A stretch of 64,000 nt of DNA from Castor canadensis. Lineage: Eukaryota > Chordata > Mammalia > Rodentia > Castoridae. Positions within the stretch are counted from its first letter, which is position 1, and the number at the start of each line of letters is the position of its first letter. A program made the position numbers and the translations under genes. Shown one piece after another: positions 31,947 through 42,730 of the stretch. The stretch is taken from positions 17,730,501 through 17,794,500 of the forward strand of contig NC_133401.1 in the NCBI RefSeq assembly GCF_047511655.1, read 5' to 3'. The notes beneath the pieces are model-generated. The model did not search any database. It was not told where the DNA came from and saw only the letters and a program-made list of their open reading frames with translations.

Positions 31947-32306
31947 TTGGAAGGGGCTATCATTTATATTCTCTGTACTTGTAGGTGGTCTTACAGAGTT
32001 TCACGTGTCTTCATGTTCATTTTCAACTGTCTTATAGTGGCTCCTGGTGGCTCTCCAAGGCCATTGCCTTGCCTTTAAGATGGCTTGAGGAGGCAGGATA
32101 GAACTCTGTGGTGGGGCTGGAATTCCTTTGTCAAATGTCCAGAATGTGGGATATTTTATAAGTCAACTTCCCCTGTTCTCTTCCCAAAGTCAATGTCATG
32201 GAACAAACCAATGAAGAGACTCTTGTGGATTAAAGGAGAGTAGAGGTATGACAGCCAAATGTAGCACATGAGCCTTGGCTGCATCTTGCTTCAACAGAGA
32301 ACTGAG
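31947..32306. other. Unique SAE1 intron 1 sequence
   Basis: No gene or repeat recognised. Confidence 0.5.
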
Positions 32307-32498
32307 CCAGGTGCCAGTGGCCCACCCTGTAATCCTAGCTACTCAGGAGGCAGAGATCAGCAGGATCCTGGTTCGAAGACGTCCCAGGCAAATAGTTCAC
32401 GAGACCCTATCTTGAAAAACCCATCACAAAAAAGGGCTGGTTGAGTGGCTCAAGGTGTGGGCCCTGAGTTCAAGCCCCAGTACTGCAAAAACAAAATG
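32307..32498 (+). repeat. B1-ID composite SINE
   Basis: GCCAGGTGCCAGTGGCCCAC start, ID arm GAGTGGCTCAAGGTGTGGGC, ends CAGTACTGCAAAAAC. Confidence 0.93.
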
Positions 32499-33273
32499 AG
32501 AGACCTGAGATTGGAAAAAGCAGTAGGGGAGGTTTGAACATTGAGCCCCGTTAGATGACATTAGTAACTAGTTTCTGCACATAATCACGGTGGGTTATGA
32601 AGAAGAGCACCCTCTTTTTGGAGATACATGTCAAAGGTGTGATTTATCTGTATGTTGGTATACAGATAAGTTGATCAATCAGCTCTTCTGCATATTGGAA
32701 TTTTTTTATGATAAGTTGGGAGATAAGTGGCCTCAAAATTGGGAGATTTCAGTTTCTCACTTCAGGCTGCTCTTGAAAAATCAAAAGGTCAGCCATCTGC
32801 ATTGGTTGGAACCGTGTAGAGGCTCTGCTCCTTTGCTCTCCCAGTTTGTGGACAGCTCCATCAGCTCAGCCTCCCCTGTTACATGTGCCCAGCCTGTGTG
32901 TTTGGGGTGTTGCCATGGTGCGTGGCCCACCCCATTTTACTGATGATTCAAGGAAGGGAGCCAGCTTCCCAAGGTCACAAACTGAGTAAAGAAGAACCAG
33001 GGAATAGAGTCACTGCTATTTGCATGACAGTTCCATGCTCACAGTAGGGCAAGCTGGCAGCTGTGCATCTCCAGTGTTCGCCTTGCCTGTCTTTTCTTCC
33101 TGAACCCAAGAGTAATCTGCCCCACATGTGAGAATGAGGAACAGAGGTGGCTGGAAGAGGGAGGTGTATTATAAACATTGAGGGCAAGCCCTTTACAAGT
33201 GTCCAGTCAGGATCGTGAGACTTTTCTTCTGCGTGACGTTTCTAGTGCTTACAGGTGCACAGACAGTGGATTT
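32499..33273. other. Unique SAE1 intron 1 sequence with MIR-like end
   Basis: A 117-codon open frame at 32590-32943 has no recognised domain and no splice support. 32925-32990 (CATTTTACTGATGA, CCCAAGGTCACAAACTGAGT) resembles a MIR relic. Confidence 0.45.
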
Positions 33274-33497
33274 TGTGTGTGCGTGCGTGTGTGCGTGCGT
33301 GCGTGTGTGTTACTGGGCTTTGAACTTGGTGCCTATACCTTGAGCCACTCTACCAGCCCTTTTTTGTGATTTTTTTTTTTTCCCTCTGAGATAGGGTCTT
33401 GCAAACTATTTGCCCAGACTGGCTTCGAACCGAGATCCTGCTGATCTCTGTCTCCTGAGTAGCTATGATTACAGGCAGGAGCCACTGGTGCCCGGCT
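33274..33497 (-). repeat. (TGCG/TG)n plus reverse B1-ID SINE
   Basis: A GTGTGCGTGCGTG-type microsatellite (33274-33310) at the tail side of a composite ending GGAGCCACTGGTGCCCGGC. Confidence 0.92.
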
Positions 33498-33605
33498 GAC
33501 AGTTGGATTTTTGTTGAGTGAATGAGATGACACAGTAAATTGTAAAACCTACAAATCAGAAAACTTCTAGGTTCTAGGTTTAATTCCCCAGTTCTTCTGT
33601 TTTTC

Positions 33606-33695
33606 CCTCCCCAACTCTGGTGATGCTGGGGATCAAACCCAGGGCTTCATGCCTGCTAGGCAGGTGCTCTGCCACTAGGTTACATCCCAGCCCTT
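33606..33695 (-). repeat. ID element
   Basis: GATGCTGGGGATCAAACCCA and AGGTGCTCTGCCACTAGGTT are close to the general rodent ID consensus. Confidence 0.85.
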
Positions 33696-34018
33696 CAGTT
33701 CCAGCTGTTCTAACAGAGCTCTTGGACTTGAGCTGAGTTCTTGGCCTTCACTTCCACTTCTGCAAAAGGGAGCAGTGAGTGTGAGTAAGTCGTAAGGACT
33801 ATTTCACTTCAGAGATTTTTTTTACAGAAATGGCACTACAGAAGCTTCTCTGTGTTCCAGATATTCCATACCTGCCATCATGCTGTTGAAAAGGACTTCA
33901 TTTGGTTCCTTAGACTGTGTATTTGTCATGGAAGCGACAGCTTATATGCGGACAGGCAGGCAATCCTAGGTGTTTTGTGTAAGGACCAATTTATTGTAGT
34001 GGTTAATACTTGTGTTTG

Positions 34019-34090
34019 AGGGCTGGGATGTAGCTCAGTGGTGACCACTTGCCTAGCCCTAGGTTCAAATCCCAGTACTGCTGGAGGGGG
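34019..34090 (+). repeat. ID element
   Basis: GGGCTGGGATGTAGCTCAGT and AGGTTCAAATCCCAGTACTG. Confidence 0.85.
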
Positions 34091-34419
34091 GGAGTTGAGT
34101 TTGAATCTCAGTTGAGTTTGAATCTCAGTTCTCTGTGAGCATTAGTTTCCTCCCTTGTCAAGTGGAGATGCTAGAATCTACCTTAGAAGCCTGTGGGCAA
34201 GTGAATGTACCATTGCTACACTTGGAAGGCACCAGGAGAGCACAGCTATGATTACTTGACAAGGAAACATCACCAGCAACAACAGAAGGCAAGCTATTCC
34301 AGACAGGAAACAGGCTGAGAACTGGAGACGGAAAGCAGGAGGCAGTGGAGAGTTGAGCCATTTAGGTCCCCAAAATGTTTGAGGAACAAGTCACAAAAAT
34401 TTAGGAAACTGTCATTTTA

Positions 34420-34940
34420 AAATTTATTTATTTATTTATTTGGCAGTGCTGGAATCAATTCTGGGGCCTCACACTTGGTAGGCACATGCTGAAATACTAG
34501 GTACACCCTAACCCCAGAAGACCTTTTCCTTCTCTTTCGTTTTTTTGGACTGGACCTTGAACTCAGGGCCTCATGCCTGCGTTTTACCACCTGAGCCACT
34601 CTGCCAGACTTTTTTTTTTTTTTTTTTTTCTTTTGAAGCAGGATTTTACCTTGTAGCCCAGGCTGGTCTTGAATTCTCTATCCTCCTCCTCCTTCCTGCC
34701 ATGTGCTGGGATTATACCATGCCCAGTTAAAAGTGTCTTCTGTTTTTTTCTTTTTTTGCAGTACTGTGGCTTGAATTCAGGGCCTATACTTTGAGCCACT
34801 CCACCAGCCCTTTTTTGTGATGGGTGTTTTCAAGACAGGGTCTTGTGAACTGTTTGCCTAGTTGGCTTCTAACCTCAAATCTTCCTGATCTCTGCCTCCT
34901 GAGTAGCTAGGATTGCAGTCATGAGCCACCAGCACCCAGC
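34420..34940 (-). repeat. ID element plus two reverse ID-B1 SINEs
   Basis: 34420-34515 is an ID unit with (ATTT)n at its tail. 34541-34727 joins an ID arm by 19 T to a B1 of the plain type (GTAGCCCAGGCTGGTCTTGA). 34745-34940 is a standard composite. Confidence 0.85.
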
Positions 34941-35039
34941 TTAAAACAGTCTTTTTAAATGAAAGCCAAATTTCCATTTTCTTACTTAAGCTAGTTCTTT
35001 CTTTAAAGATTTGAATACTGTAGCATAGTTACGAAGCAG

Positions 35040-35200
35040 GTTTATGCTTTGCCTCTGAAGACAGATGATCAGCTGTGTAACTTTGGGCATGGCATTTGAC
35101 CTTTGTGTTTCAGACCTCCTTAACAGTGAGATGGGGTATCTGCTTGTTCAGTTTGTCGGGAGGGTTATTACAGTACTTGCAGGGCAGCAAAAGCTGAACC
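35040..35200 (+). repeat. MIR element
   Basis: Core MIR order is clear: CAGCTGTGTAACTTTGGGCA, then GGCATTTGACCTTTGTGTTT, then TTAACAGTGAGATGGGGTAT, then GAGGGTTATTACAGTA. Confidence 0.7.
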
Positions 35201-35299
35201 TAGAACAAGTTTATCTGTTTAGTGATTAGCAAATTCTCTTTGAACCCAGACTCCCTTGGAAGGGTAACTTGAGTGTTGGTGGTAATTAGGAGGAAATGC

Positions 35300-35400
35300 T
35301 AATGGTTTATTTTGTTAATATCTTGCTTATTACGTGTCAGGCAGTACTCTTACAGTGCTTTGCAAATATTCATTTGTTTAATCTTTATAACATCCCTGAG
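35300..35400 (+). repeat. MIR relic
   Basis: TTATTACGTGTCAGGCAGTA, CTTACAGTGCTTTGCAAATA and TTTAATCTTTATAACATCCC are MIR left-end words. Confidence 0.6.
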
Positions 35401-36000
35401 AATCCAGTTGCACAACTGCCTGATGGCTGCTTTGAAGCCGGAGAGGCTCCTCTAGCAGAAGCACGGCAGGGAGCCCCTTGGAATCGGGAGAAGCAGCCAG
35501 GAGTGATGGCCTTCTCAGAGGGGAAGGAGTGTGTAGTGGAGCAGAGTGAGGATGGGATGGGATGGTGCTGAGACAGCAAGGGTATTGAACCTTTTTGTTA
35601 TAGGGCTGTGATTGCTAGGGTAGAGAGACTGGGAAAGATGGTAGACGTAGTTTAAATAAAACTCTATGCCACAAGTTGGGGTTTGAGATATGTTTTCCCA
35701 CATCAAACTTTAAACCCTGGACAAATTCTTCTTCCTTTCTACACCTCAGCTTGTGAATCAGTGCTATGAGGGGACTTGACTAAGCAGTGTCGGTTCTAAC
35801 ACTTCGTCCTCTGGAATTTAAACTGATGATGAGTTAGTGCCTGGTGTAAGCATATGAACCCTTTTGTTATTGAGGTGAATCTCAGCATCTAAAAATACCC
35901 AGAACCAAAATAGAACCATGTGAGCCTTAATTTTGTTAAATACCACTTTCTGAAAATACATACTTGTTAATGGTTTTTAAGCTGTATTGAAAACTACAAA
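35401..36000. other. Unique SAE1 intron 1 sequence
   Basis: No gene or repeat recognised. Open frames on both strands at 35385-35579 are chance overlaps. Confidence 0.5.
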
Positions 36001-36290
36001 GTCCGGTGCAGTGGCTCACCTGTAATTCTAGCTATTCGGGAGGCAGAGATTGGGAGGATCATGGTTTGAGGCCAGCCCTGGCAAAAAAAGTTCCAGGGAC
36101 GCCATCTCAACCAGTAAAAGCTGGATGTGATGGCTCATGCCTGTCATTGCAGCCATGTGGGAAAATAGGAGGGTCACAGTTCAGACCAGACCCTATTCAG
36201 AAAATACCTAAAACAAAAAGGGCTGAAGCTCAAGTGGTGGAATGCTTGTCTGATAAGCACAAGGCCCTGAATTCAAACCCAGTACTGTAG
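36001..36290 (+). repeat. Three-unit SINE (B1-B1-ID)
   Basis: First B1-like unit GTCCGGTGCAGTGGCTCACC. Second starts GCTGGATGTGATGGCTCATG. The ID arm GAAGCTCAAGTGGTGGAATG follows, with little tail. Confidence 0.85.
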
Positions 36291-36307
36291 GAAACAAAGT
36301 CAAAAGA

Positions 36308-36640
36308 GGTCAGGCTCTGTAGTTTAGTTCCAGCTACTTGGAAAGTGGAGAGGGAGAGGATCAGAGTTGGAGGCCAACCTGGGCAAAAGTTAGTGAGACC
36401 CCCCCTCTTAGCAAAATAAACTGGGTGTGGTGGTGCATGCCTGTCATCCCACCTATGCAAGAGGCATAGGTAGAAGGCTCGTGGTCCCAAGCTGGCTTGG
36501 ACAAAACTCCATATGCTATCTGAAAAATAACTAAAGCTAAAACAGCTGAACGTGTGGCTCCAAGGTTGAAGGGTGGAACACCTGCCTGGCAAGTGCAAAG
36601 GCCCTGAGTTCAAACCCCAGTACCGCCAAAAAAAAAAAGG
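36308..36640 (+). repeat. Three-unit SINE (B1-B1-ID)
   Basis: Unit one GGTCAGGCTCTGTAGTTTAG, unit two CTGGGTGTGGTGGTGCATGC, then the ID arm GGAACACCTGCCTGGCAAGT with an 11-A tail. It lies directly after another three-unit copy. Confidence 0.85.
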
Positions 36641-36648
36641 TAAAAAAG

Positions 36649-36868
36649 CCAGCGTGGTGATACACTTCTGTAATCCGAGCCTGGTGATGCTGAGGCAGGA
36701 GGAACCATTCCACCAGCCCCCCTACCCACCCCCTTTGTTTTAGTGGTGGTGATTTTTTTTAAATAGGATCTTGTGACCTATTTGCCCAGGCTGGCTTCAA
36801 ACCTCAATCCTCCTGATCTCTGCCTCCTGAGTTGCTAGGATTACAGGTGTGAGCCACCACACTTGCAA
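36649..36868. repeat. B1 fragment (+) abutting a reverse B1-ID SINE (-)
   Basis: 36649-36703 is a plus-strand B1 start (GTGGTGATACACTTCTGTAA). It is cut by a minus-strand composite whose tail side is truncated, 36704-36868 (GGTGTGAGCCACCACAC end). Confidence 0.75.
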
Positions 36869-37148
36869 GTTTCCAAGTGAATCCTGAGTCTTCATCTTAC
36901 CTGACCTCTTAACATTTGTTGTGTTTGGCTATCTTCTTCATTTCACTGACAGCGTGCTAAATTTCCTTGGTTTCTCTAATACTGTCCCAGCCAACTGCCC
37001 CTATACCGTATTTGCTCAAGTATCTTGTGAAAACCAAAATAGAACTTAAGATCATGTACCCCACTTGTTCTCCCGCAGTCCTCCTCACCCCAGTAGGTGA
37101 CCTCATTTATCTGGTTGCACAAACCAGAAACCTGAGAGGTTTTTATTC

Positions 37149-37341
37149 CTTTTTTGGCAGTAGTGGGGCTTGAACTCAGGGCCTACACCTTGAACCACTC
37201 CACCAGCCCTTTTTTTGTGATGGGTTTTTTCAAGATGGGATCTCTTGAACTATTTGCCTTGTCTTGCTTCGAACCATGATGCTTCTGATTTCTGCTTCAT
37301 GAGTAGCTAGGATTACAGGCATGAGCCACCGGTACCCGACC
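37149..37341 (-). repeat. B1-ID composite SINE
   Basis: GGCAGTAGTGGGGCTTGAAC to ATGAGCCACCGGTACCCGAC, full length. Confidence 0.92.
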
Positions 37342-37560
37342 TGGAAGAGTTCTTTATTAATCTGTCCTTTAAGCTCGCATCCCCTGCATTGGCAAGTCTG
37401 GTTGGCTCTGCTTCAAACCTTCTCACTTTTTTTCTTTCTTAGTCATGCGGTCCCCATCATCTGTGTCTCTTCACTGGTCTGCTCCCCTCGATATTCCATC
37501 CTCTCCATGGTAACCAAACTGAATTACTTTGTTTTAAAGAAGTTGAAACATTTAGATAGG

Positions 37561-37652
37561 CTTTTATTTTTTGCATGGTCCTGGGGATTGAACCCAGGGC
37601 CTTGTGCATGCTAGCTAAATGCTGTAACACTTAGCTGCACCCCCCAGTCCCA
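37561..37652 (-). repeat. ID element
   Basis: GGTCCTGGGGATTGAACCCA and ACTTAGCTGCACCCCCCAGT. Confidence 0.83.
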
Positions 37653-38220
37653 AACTGAGATTTTTGATATAAGTCATGCTACAATCTTCTGCTTAAACCT
37701 GTCAGTGCTCTCTTGTTGCACTAAGAAGTTATACTCAGAATGAAATGCAAAGCTTTTACATTGTGTTCACACCCTGCTTCGCTCCCTAGCTCACTCCATT
37801 CAAGCTGCTTGGCTCTGTCTGTTCTCAAATGTAATAAAGCCTCCTCTGCCTTGGGTACTTGGGGCTTACCTTTCTTGAAATAGTCTTATATGGAGTTTGC
37901 CTGCTTCCCTTTCCACACATGAGGCACTCAGCTGATATGGCTTGAATGAATTTGATAGTCCTAGGAGCTGTGAGCCATGAATGGAATTCAGTGGCTTCAT
38001 GTAACCTGCAGCACATCTTGTGAATTCAAAGGTCGTGGTGTAAAAACTCTGGCCCTTTCCTTCCCAGAACTTTGACAGGGAACTTGTCAGCAGAAGTCAA
38101 AGCAGCAAATCTTTAGAAAGTCCGCTGTGTGTGAGCAGCATGGGACAATGCTGAGAGGAAGGGAGATAGATGGTGGTCACAGATGAACTCTGACCCTGGT
38201 CCTCCTTTGCATTAGCTGTG
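37653..38220. other. Unique SAE1 intron 1 sequence
   Basis: No gene or recognised repeat. Confidence 0.5.
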
Positions 38221-38409
38221 GCAGGGTGCATACTGGGGCTTGAACTGAGGGTCTTCACCTTGAGCCACTCCACCAGCCCATTTGGTTTTGGATAGGGTTT
38301 TTTGAGAATAGGGGTTTGTGAACCACTTGCTCTGGCTTCGAACCGCAGTCCTCCTGATATCAGCCTCCTGAGTAGTTAGGATTACAGGCGTAGCCTCCAG
38401 CGCTTGGTT
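38221..38409 (-). repeat. B1-ID composite SINE
   Basis: GCATACTGGGGCTTGAACTG to GGATTACAGGCGTAGCCTCC, near full length. Confidence 0.9.
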
Positions 38410-38659
38410 TACGGCCTCGGTTTTCTTTGTCAAGGCAGACATGGGTACTTCCCTGTGGAAGCATGACGACCTGCCCTGATGTCTGGAGACTCCTGAAGAG
38501 AAATTGTGTGCAGTATTTAGGATGTGTGTGCTTTTTCCTCAAGAGAAAATGATGAGTCGCAATTGAGGTTTTGAGGTGTAGTGTACTCAGTACCTGGTAC
38601 TTAGTTCTCCATGAGTGGTGATTACTGCTGCTGGTGCTCTGTGCACAGTAGTGTATTTG

Positions 38660-38760
38660 TACCTTTTCTTTGAGACAAGTTCTTGTTATATAGTCCTGGG
38701 CTCAAGTGATCCTTTGTCCTAAGTCTGCTGGGGAGCTGGGACTAAAGGTGCTTGCTACTC
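38660..38760 (-). repeat. B1 monomer, diverged
   Basis: TTTGAGACAAGTTCTTGTTA and GGGGAGCTGGGACTAAAGGT. Confidence 0.7.
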
Positions 38761-38894
38761 CTGCAGGCTCCTGCAGCTGAGCAATGGCAGTGGTTCCCAC
38801 CAGGGTGGTGATTGGAGAAGTGGAAGGAAGTGAGGGACAGTGCTGCCCTATGTAAGTTTTATGTCTGCTTAAGTATTTTGTAGGATTGGTTTCT

Positions 38895-38975
38895 AGAGGG
38901 AGTAATGGCAACTAGCACCTGTTGAGTGCTGACTGTGTGCCAGGCAGTGTTCGGAGCACTTTTTGTGTCACTGAG
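38895..38975 (+). repeat. MIR relic
   Basis: GTTGAGTGCTGACTGTGTGC then CAGGCAGTGTTCGGAGCACT, the left-end pattern of MIR. Confidence 0.6.
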
Positions 38976-39316
38976 CCATAAATGAGCTGGAGTCGCAGGG
39001 GTCCTGGCGTGTTTGAGGACTAAAACATAAAGGCAGTCAGAGTCCGTACAGCCATGTGAGAACGTGGGCCATGGAGCGATGTGGAGCATGTGGGATTTGT
39101 TGTTGGGGCCCGGGTTTGTTGTTCAGCCCTGTGGCTGAGAGAGTTTTGCAGAGGGAGTGCCGGGAGAAGGTATTCAGTAGGGTTGTGGAGTCTGGGGGAA
39201 CCCTGACCAGGCAGGGGAGGAAGTGTGGAGTGCTGTGCTCAGCAGTGAGAATGTGGGGGTGGTAGGAGAGTGGCTGCTAAAGCTGGAGAAGACCAATACT
39301 AAATAGCTTCAAGGGT

Positions 39317-39515
39317 TTTTGTTTTTGGTGGGACTGGGGTTTGAACTCAGGGCTTTGTTCTCGCAAAGCAGGACCTCTCCTGCTTGAGCCACGCCTCCGG
39401 TTCATTTTGCTCTGGTTATTTTGGGGGTGGGATCTTATGAACTATTTTGTGATCCTCCTGCTCTCTGCCTCCTAAGTAGCTTGTGTTACAGGCATGAGCC
39501 ACCAGTGCCTGGCCT
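39317..39515 (-). repeat. B1-ID composite SINE
   Basis: GGTGGGACTGGGGTTTGAAC to ATGAGCCACCAGTGCCTGGC. Part of the left unit is deleted after GAACTATTT. Confidence 0.88.
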
Positions 39516-39644
39516 GGGTAGCTTTAACTGCTGGCTTTACTTTTTATTGTTTTTTTTCTGCCAGGGTTTTTGAAAATCCAGATTCAAACCTGTTCCTAAG
39601 CCCTTTTAGAATGAAGACAATGAGGATGGAGGAGTTAATTAAGC

Positions 39645-39862
39645 TCGACTGACATCTGTTGCACATCTGATACGGGCCAGGTGTTATGCTGGATGCCTGT
39701 GCACACACAGGCCTGTGTTGTCCGAGGGATTAAATGACATGAATCCAGAAACTCTGAGTTATTAACCCCACCTTGGAGGTGAATAAACTGAAATTTCAGT
39801 GGTTATGAGTCACCCAGTTAAGAAGTGGCAAGCCACAGTTCACATGCAAGTGTTCCACTCAG
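39645..39862 (+). repeat. MIR element
   Basis: GATACGGGCCAGGTGTTATG, CCACCTTGGAGGTGAATAAA and CACCCAGTTAAGAAGTGGCA follow the MIR order. Confidence 0.6.
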
Positions 39863-39983
39863 AGGGCGTTAGTGATCTGTAGTGCCCATCTCTGAAGGAG
39901 TGTCAGGGGCCACAGAGTTTTAGGAAAAGTTAATGGGTTTGGAGATAGGAGGCCATTGGCAAAGGTCATTGATGGTGGTCTTT

Positions 39984-40100
39984 GCTTTTTTTTTTAGAGA
40001 CAGGGTCTCACTACGTAGCCCAGGCTGGCCTCAAACTCGAAATCCTCGTGCCCCAGTCTCCAGAGTGCTGGAATTACACGTGTGCACTACCACACTCGGC
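39984..40100 (-). repeat. B1 monomer
   Basis: AGAGACAGGGTCTCACTACG, GCCCAGGCTGGCCTCAAACT and GTGCTGGAATTACACGTGTG. Close to standard B1. Confidence 0.93.
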
Positions 40101-40977
40101 AGCCAGGAGGCTTATTAAAGACTCTTAGTCTAATTACATGAAAGTGCCATAAAACTAGAGTCAGTTTTGGAAAGGAGCTCCTGATGTTCTTCCAAATCTT
40201 GGTGCTTGAAGAGAATTGGCTTGTTACATGAATTAGTAGCAACTCAGTGGCCAGCAGAATTTGAATTTCTGTGAGACTATTTTGAGTTCTTACTAATCCT
40301 TTTCAGTGAAAATAATGACACACTTGCTTCAGGAATATTCATGGGTGTGTGTACAGGACGCTGCCCAACATCGTGATGGCAGTGTTCGCTGACACAGGAA
40401 GTAAGGTCTGCTTTTGCTTTTCACATCTGAAGAAGCCTGATTGTGAAGCACTGTGGTTGAGGAGATTTGCCATAGGCTGTTGGGGTGGGACCTCACCTGC
40501 CCCCCACTCCTTGACCTCAGTGTTGCCTTGGGATAACCTTGCCTCTGGCTGCCTTGTCCTTATCAGATGTCACTTTACAGACAGGTCTGAACAGGTGCTT
40601 GATCCACCCTCTCTTTATGCTGCCCTGTATTTTGCTTCAGTTTAAATGGTATCCTTCTCACTGCCTCTCTGCTGAGCTTGATAGGCTGAGCCCCTGGCAT
40701 CCTCCCTCACCCTAGCTTTGACAGCTTCTCCCTCACCATGCTTTCTTTCCTGCTTAAATAGTCCACAGTCCTTCCAGCCTTCAGTGCCTGTGAGAGAGCC
40801 TTCCTGATGTGGCCCCAGTTCTAAAACCTACTTTCCTCCATCCAGCCCCTGTGCGCGGTTGTTCTGCTGCCTGTTTCTGACATGCCAAGCACTCCTCTGC
40901 CTCAGAGCCTGTGCACTGTGCACTTGTTGCTTTCTCTAGCTGGGATGCTTTGTTTCCAAATACCCATATGTTCCTTA
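40101..40977. other. Unique SAE1 intron 1 sequence
   Basis: Nearly 900 bases without SINE or gene. Confidence 0.5.
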
Positions 40978-41632
40978 TTTATTTGCAGTACTGTGGCTGA
41001 ATTCAGGGCTTTCTGCTTGGTAGGAAGTCATTCTACCTCTTTAGCCATTCCTCTAGCAGTTGTTGCTCTGGTTGTTTTGGAGATGGTGTGTTCATTTCAC
41101 CCAGGCTGGCCTGGACCACGATCCTATTTTGTGTGTCTTGCCTTTGCTGGGATGATGGGCACGCACCGCCACACCCACCTTTTTCTATTGTGTTGGGAAC
41201 TTGGGGACTTCATACCTGGGCTGGCCGGAACTGCTATCCTCCCTGTCTTGTAGCTTGGGATGACAGGTGCATGCTGCCATGTTCAGCCACTGGTTAAGGT
41301 GGGGTTTTGTGAAATATTTGCCTAGGCTGTCTTCAAACTACAATCCTTTTGGGAGAAGGCAGTACTGGGGTTTGAACTCAGGGCCTCACCCTTGCTAGGC
41401 AGGTATTCTACCACTAGAACCACTCTGGCAGCCCTTGCTCTGGTTATTTTGGAGAACCCAGGCTGGTTTTGAACTGTGACTCCTGATCTCTGCCTCCTTA
41501 GTAGCTAGGACTAGCCTGAGCCACAGTGCCTGGCTATGTTGGTTATTTTCAAGATAGGGTTTAGCCCTCTATATGGGATGATCTCTACCTCCCTGTAGCT
41601 AGGATTATAGGCATGAGCCTCTGGTGCCAATC
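40978..41632 (-). repeat. Cluster of reverse ID-B1-B1 and B1-ID SINEs
   Basis: 40978-41288 is a three-unit copy (ID arm GCAGTACTGTGGCTGAATTC, then two B1-like units ending in GGCACGCACCGCCACACCCA and CAGGTGCATGCTGCCATGTT). 41289-41353 is a left-unit piece. 41358-41535 is a composite. 41536-41632 is another left unit. The cluster ends about 160 bases before SAE1 exon 2. Confidence 0.8.
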
Positions 41633-41795
41633 TGTAAGTATTTGTTGAGTGACTTTTTCTGTGTAGGGTGAATTGGAATCTGTTTGTTTTCTAGATTTCA
41701 GAGTGTGATGATTCAGTGCATTGAGTGAAAACCATTTTTCCCTAGGATTTTGTTGTTCTGTACTATCGGGTCCACCAACAGCGTGTCTCTTACAG

Positions 41796-41907
41796 GCTGC
41801 GGGCCTCCCGGGTGCTCATTGTTGGCATGAAAGGACTGGGGGCTGAAATTGCCAAGAATCTCATCCTGGCTGGAGTGAAAGGACTGACCATGCTGGACCA
41901 TGAACAG
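41796..41907 (+). CDS. SAE1: SAE1 coding exon 2
   Basis: Encodes residues 33 (last base) to 70. The glycine-rich nucleotide-fold turn VLIVGMKGLGAEIAKNL is here, followed by an Asp-ending strand (LTMLD), the start of the Rossmann-like fold of the ThiF/E1 family. In SAE1 this half supports UBA2 and is not itself the main catalytic half. The acceptor is TCTCTTACAG and the donor GTGCGC after CATGAACAG. The exon is 112 bases and leaves phase 0. Sequence is very close to other mammals. Confidence 0.97.
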
Positions 41908-42241
41908 GTGCGCTGCTGTCACTGTCACTGCCCTTTGTTTCCCTCTCCCTTTGTATATCTTGTACTGTGAAAGGAAGGCTAGCGCTAGTGCCTGAGACTG
42001 CAGATGCCAGCACCGGGTGACCCTGGCCAGTCTGTAAAGTGCTGTCTTTAGTGACATGTCCTCTGAGGGTGCTTATGAGGAGTATATGGAGTGATTTTCC
42101 AATCTATGCCTAAAAACCCCCATGTAACTAACAGAAAATGCAGAGCTGCCCAGAGGCCTTGTGGGGTAACTTTTACCCCCAGTGATTCTGATTTAGGCCT
42201 GAGACGAGGCTCAGGAATATGTACATTTATTAAGATGTCTT

Positions 42242-42343
42242 GCCTGGGTTCAGGGCTCACGAGTATAATCCCAGTGCTCAGAATGCTGTGAGTTCGAGGC
42301 CAACCTTAGGCAGCAAGACCTTGCCTTAAAAGAAAGAAAAAAG
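42242..42343 (+). repeat. B1 monomer
   Basis: CAGGGCTCACGAGTATAATC and AGTTCGAGGCCAACCTTAGG, with an AAAG-rich tail. Confidence 0.8.
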
Positions 42344-42592
42344 TCAGTGCCAGGCAGTTTTTAGATGGCTCACAAACATTATTTAGTACATTGAATCAGA
42401 GAGGATGAGTGTGTACAGCTTAGCTCTGTTGCACACCAAGCACCCTGTAATCAGCACACGACATAATGCTATTTAACAGATAATACAGGGCAGGAGCCAC
42501 TTCCTCGGATGTGACTTCTTCGAGGTGAAGATAAGTGCTGCGCTCCACGTTCTCGTGCCTCAGTGACAGTTTAGTTTTCTTTCATAAACATT

Positions 42593-42730
42593 TTTCTCTG
42601 GGGATGTGGCTCAAGTGGTAGAGCACCTGCCAAGCAAGTGTGAGGCCCTGAGTTCACCCCAGTATGATTCTCCTACATCATCTTCCCAAGAGCTGGGATT
42701 ACAGGCATTAGCTGTCACACCTGGCAGCTA
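42593..42730. repeat. ID (+) joined to reverse B1 piece (-)
   Basis: 42593-42664 is an ID arm without tail (GTGGCTCAAGTGGTAGAGCA). 42665-42730 is the right part of a reverse B1 (GAGCTGGGATTACAGGCATT). Confidence 0.75.

Noticed and set aside
32590..32943. 117-codon frame in SAE1 intron 1
   Set aside because: No domain and no flanking splice sites fitting the SAE1 frame.
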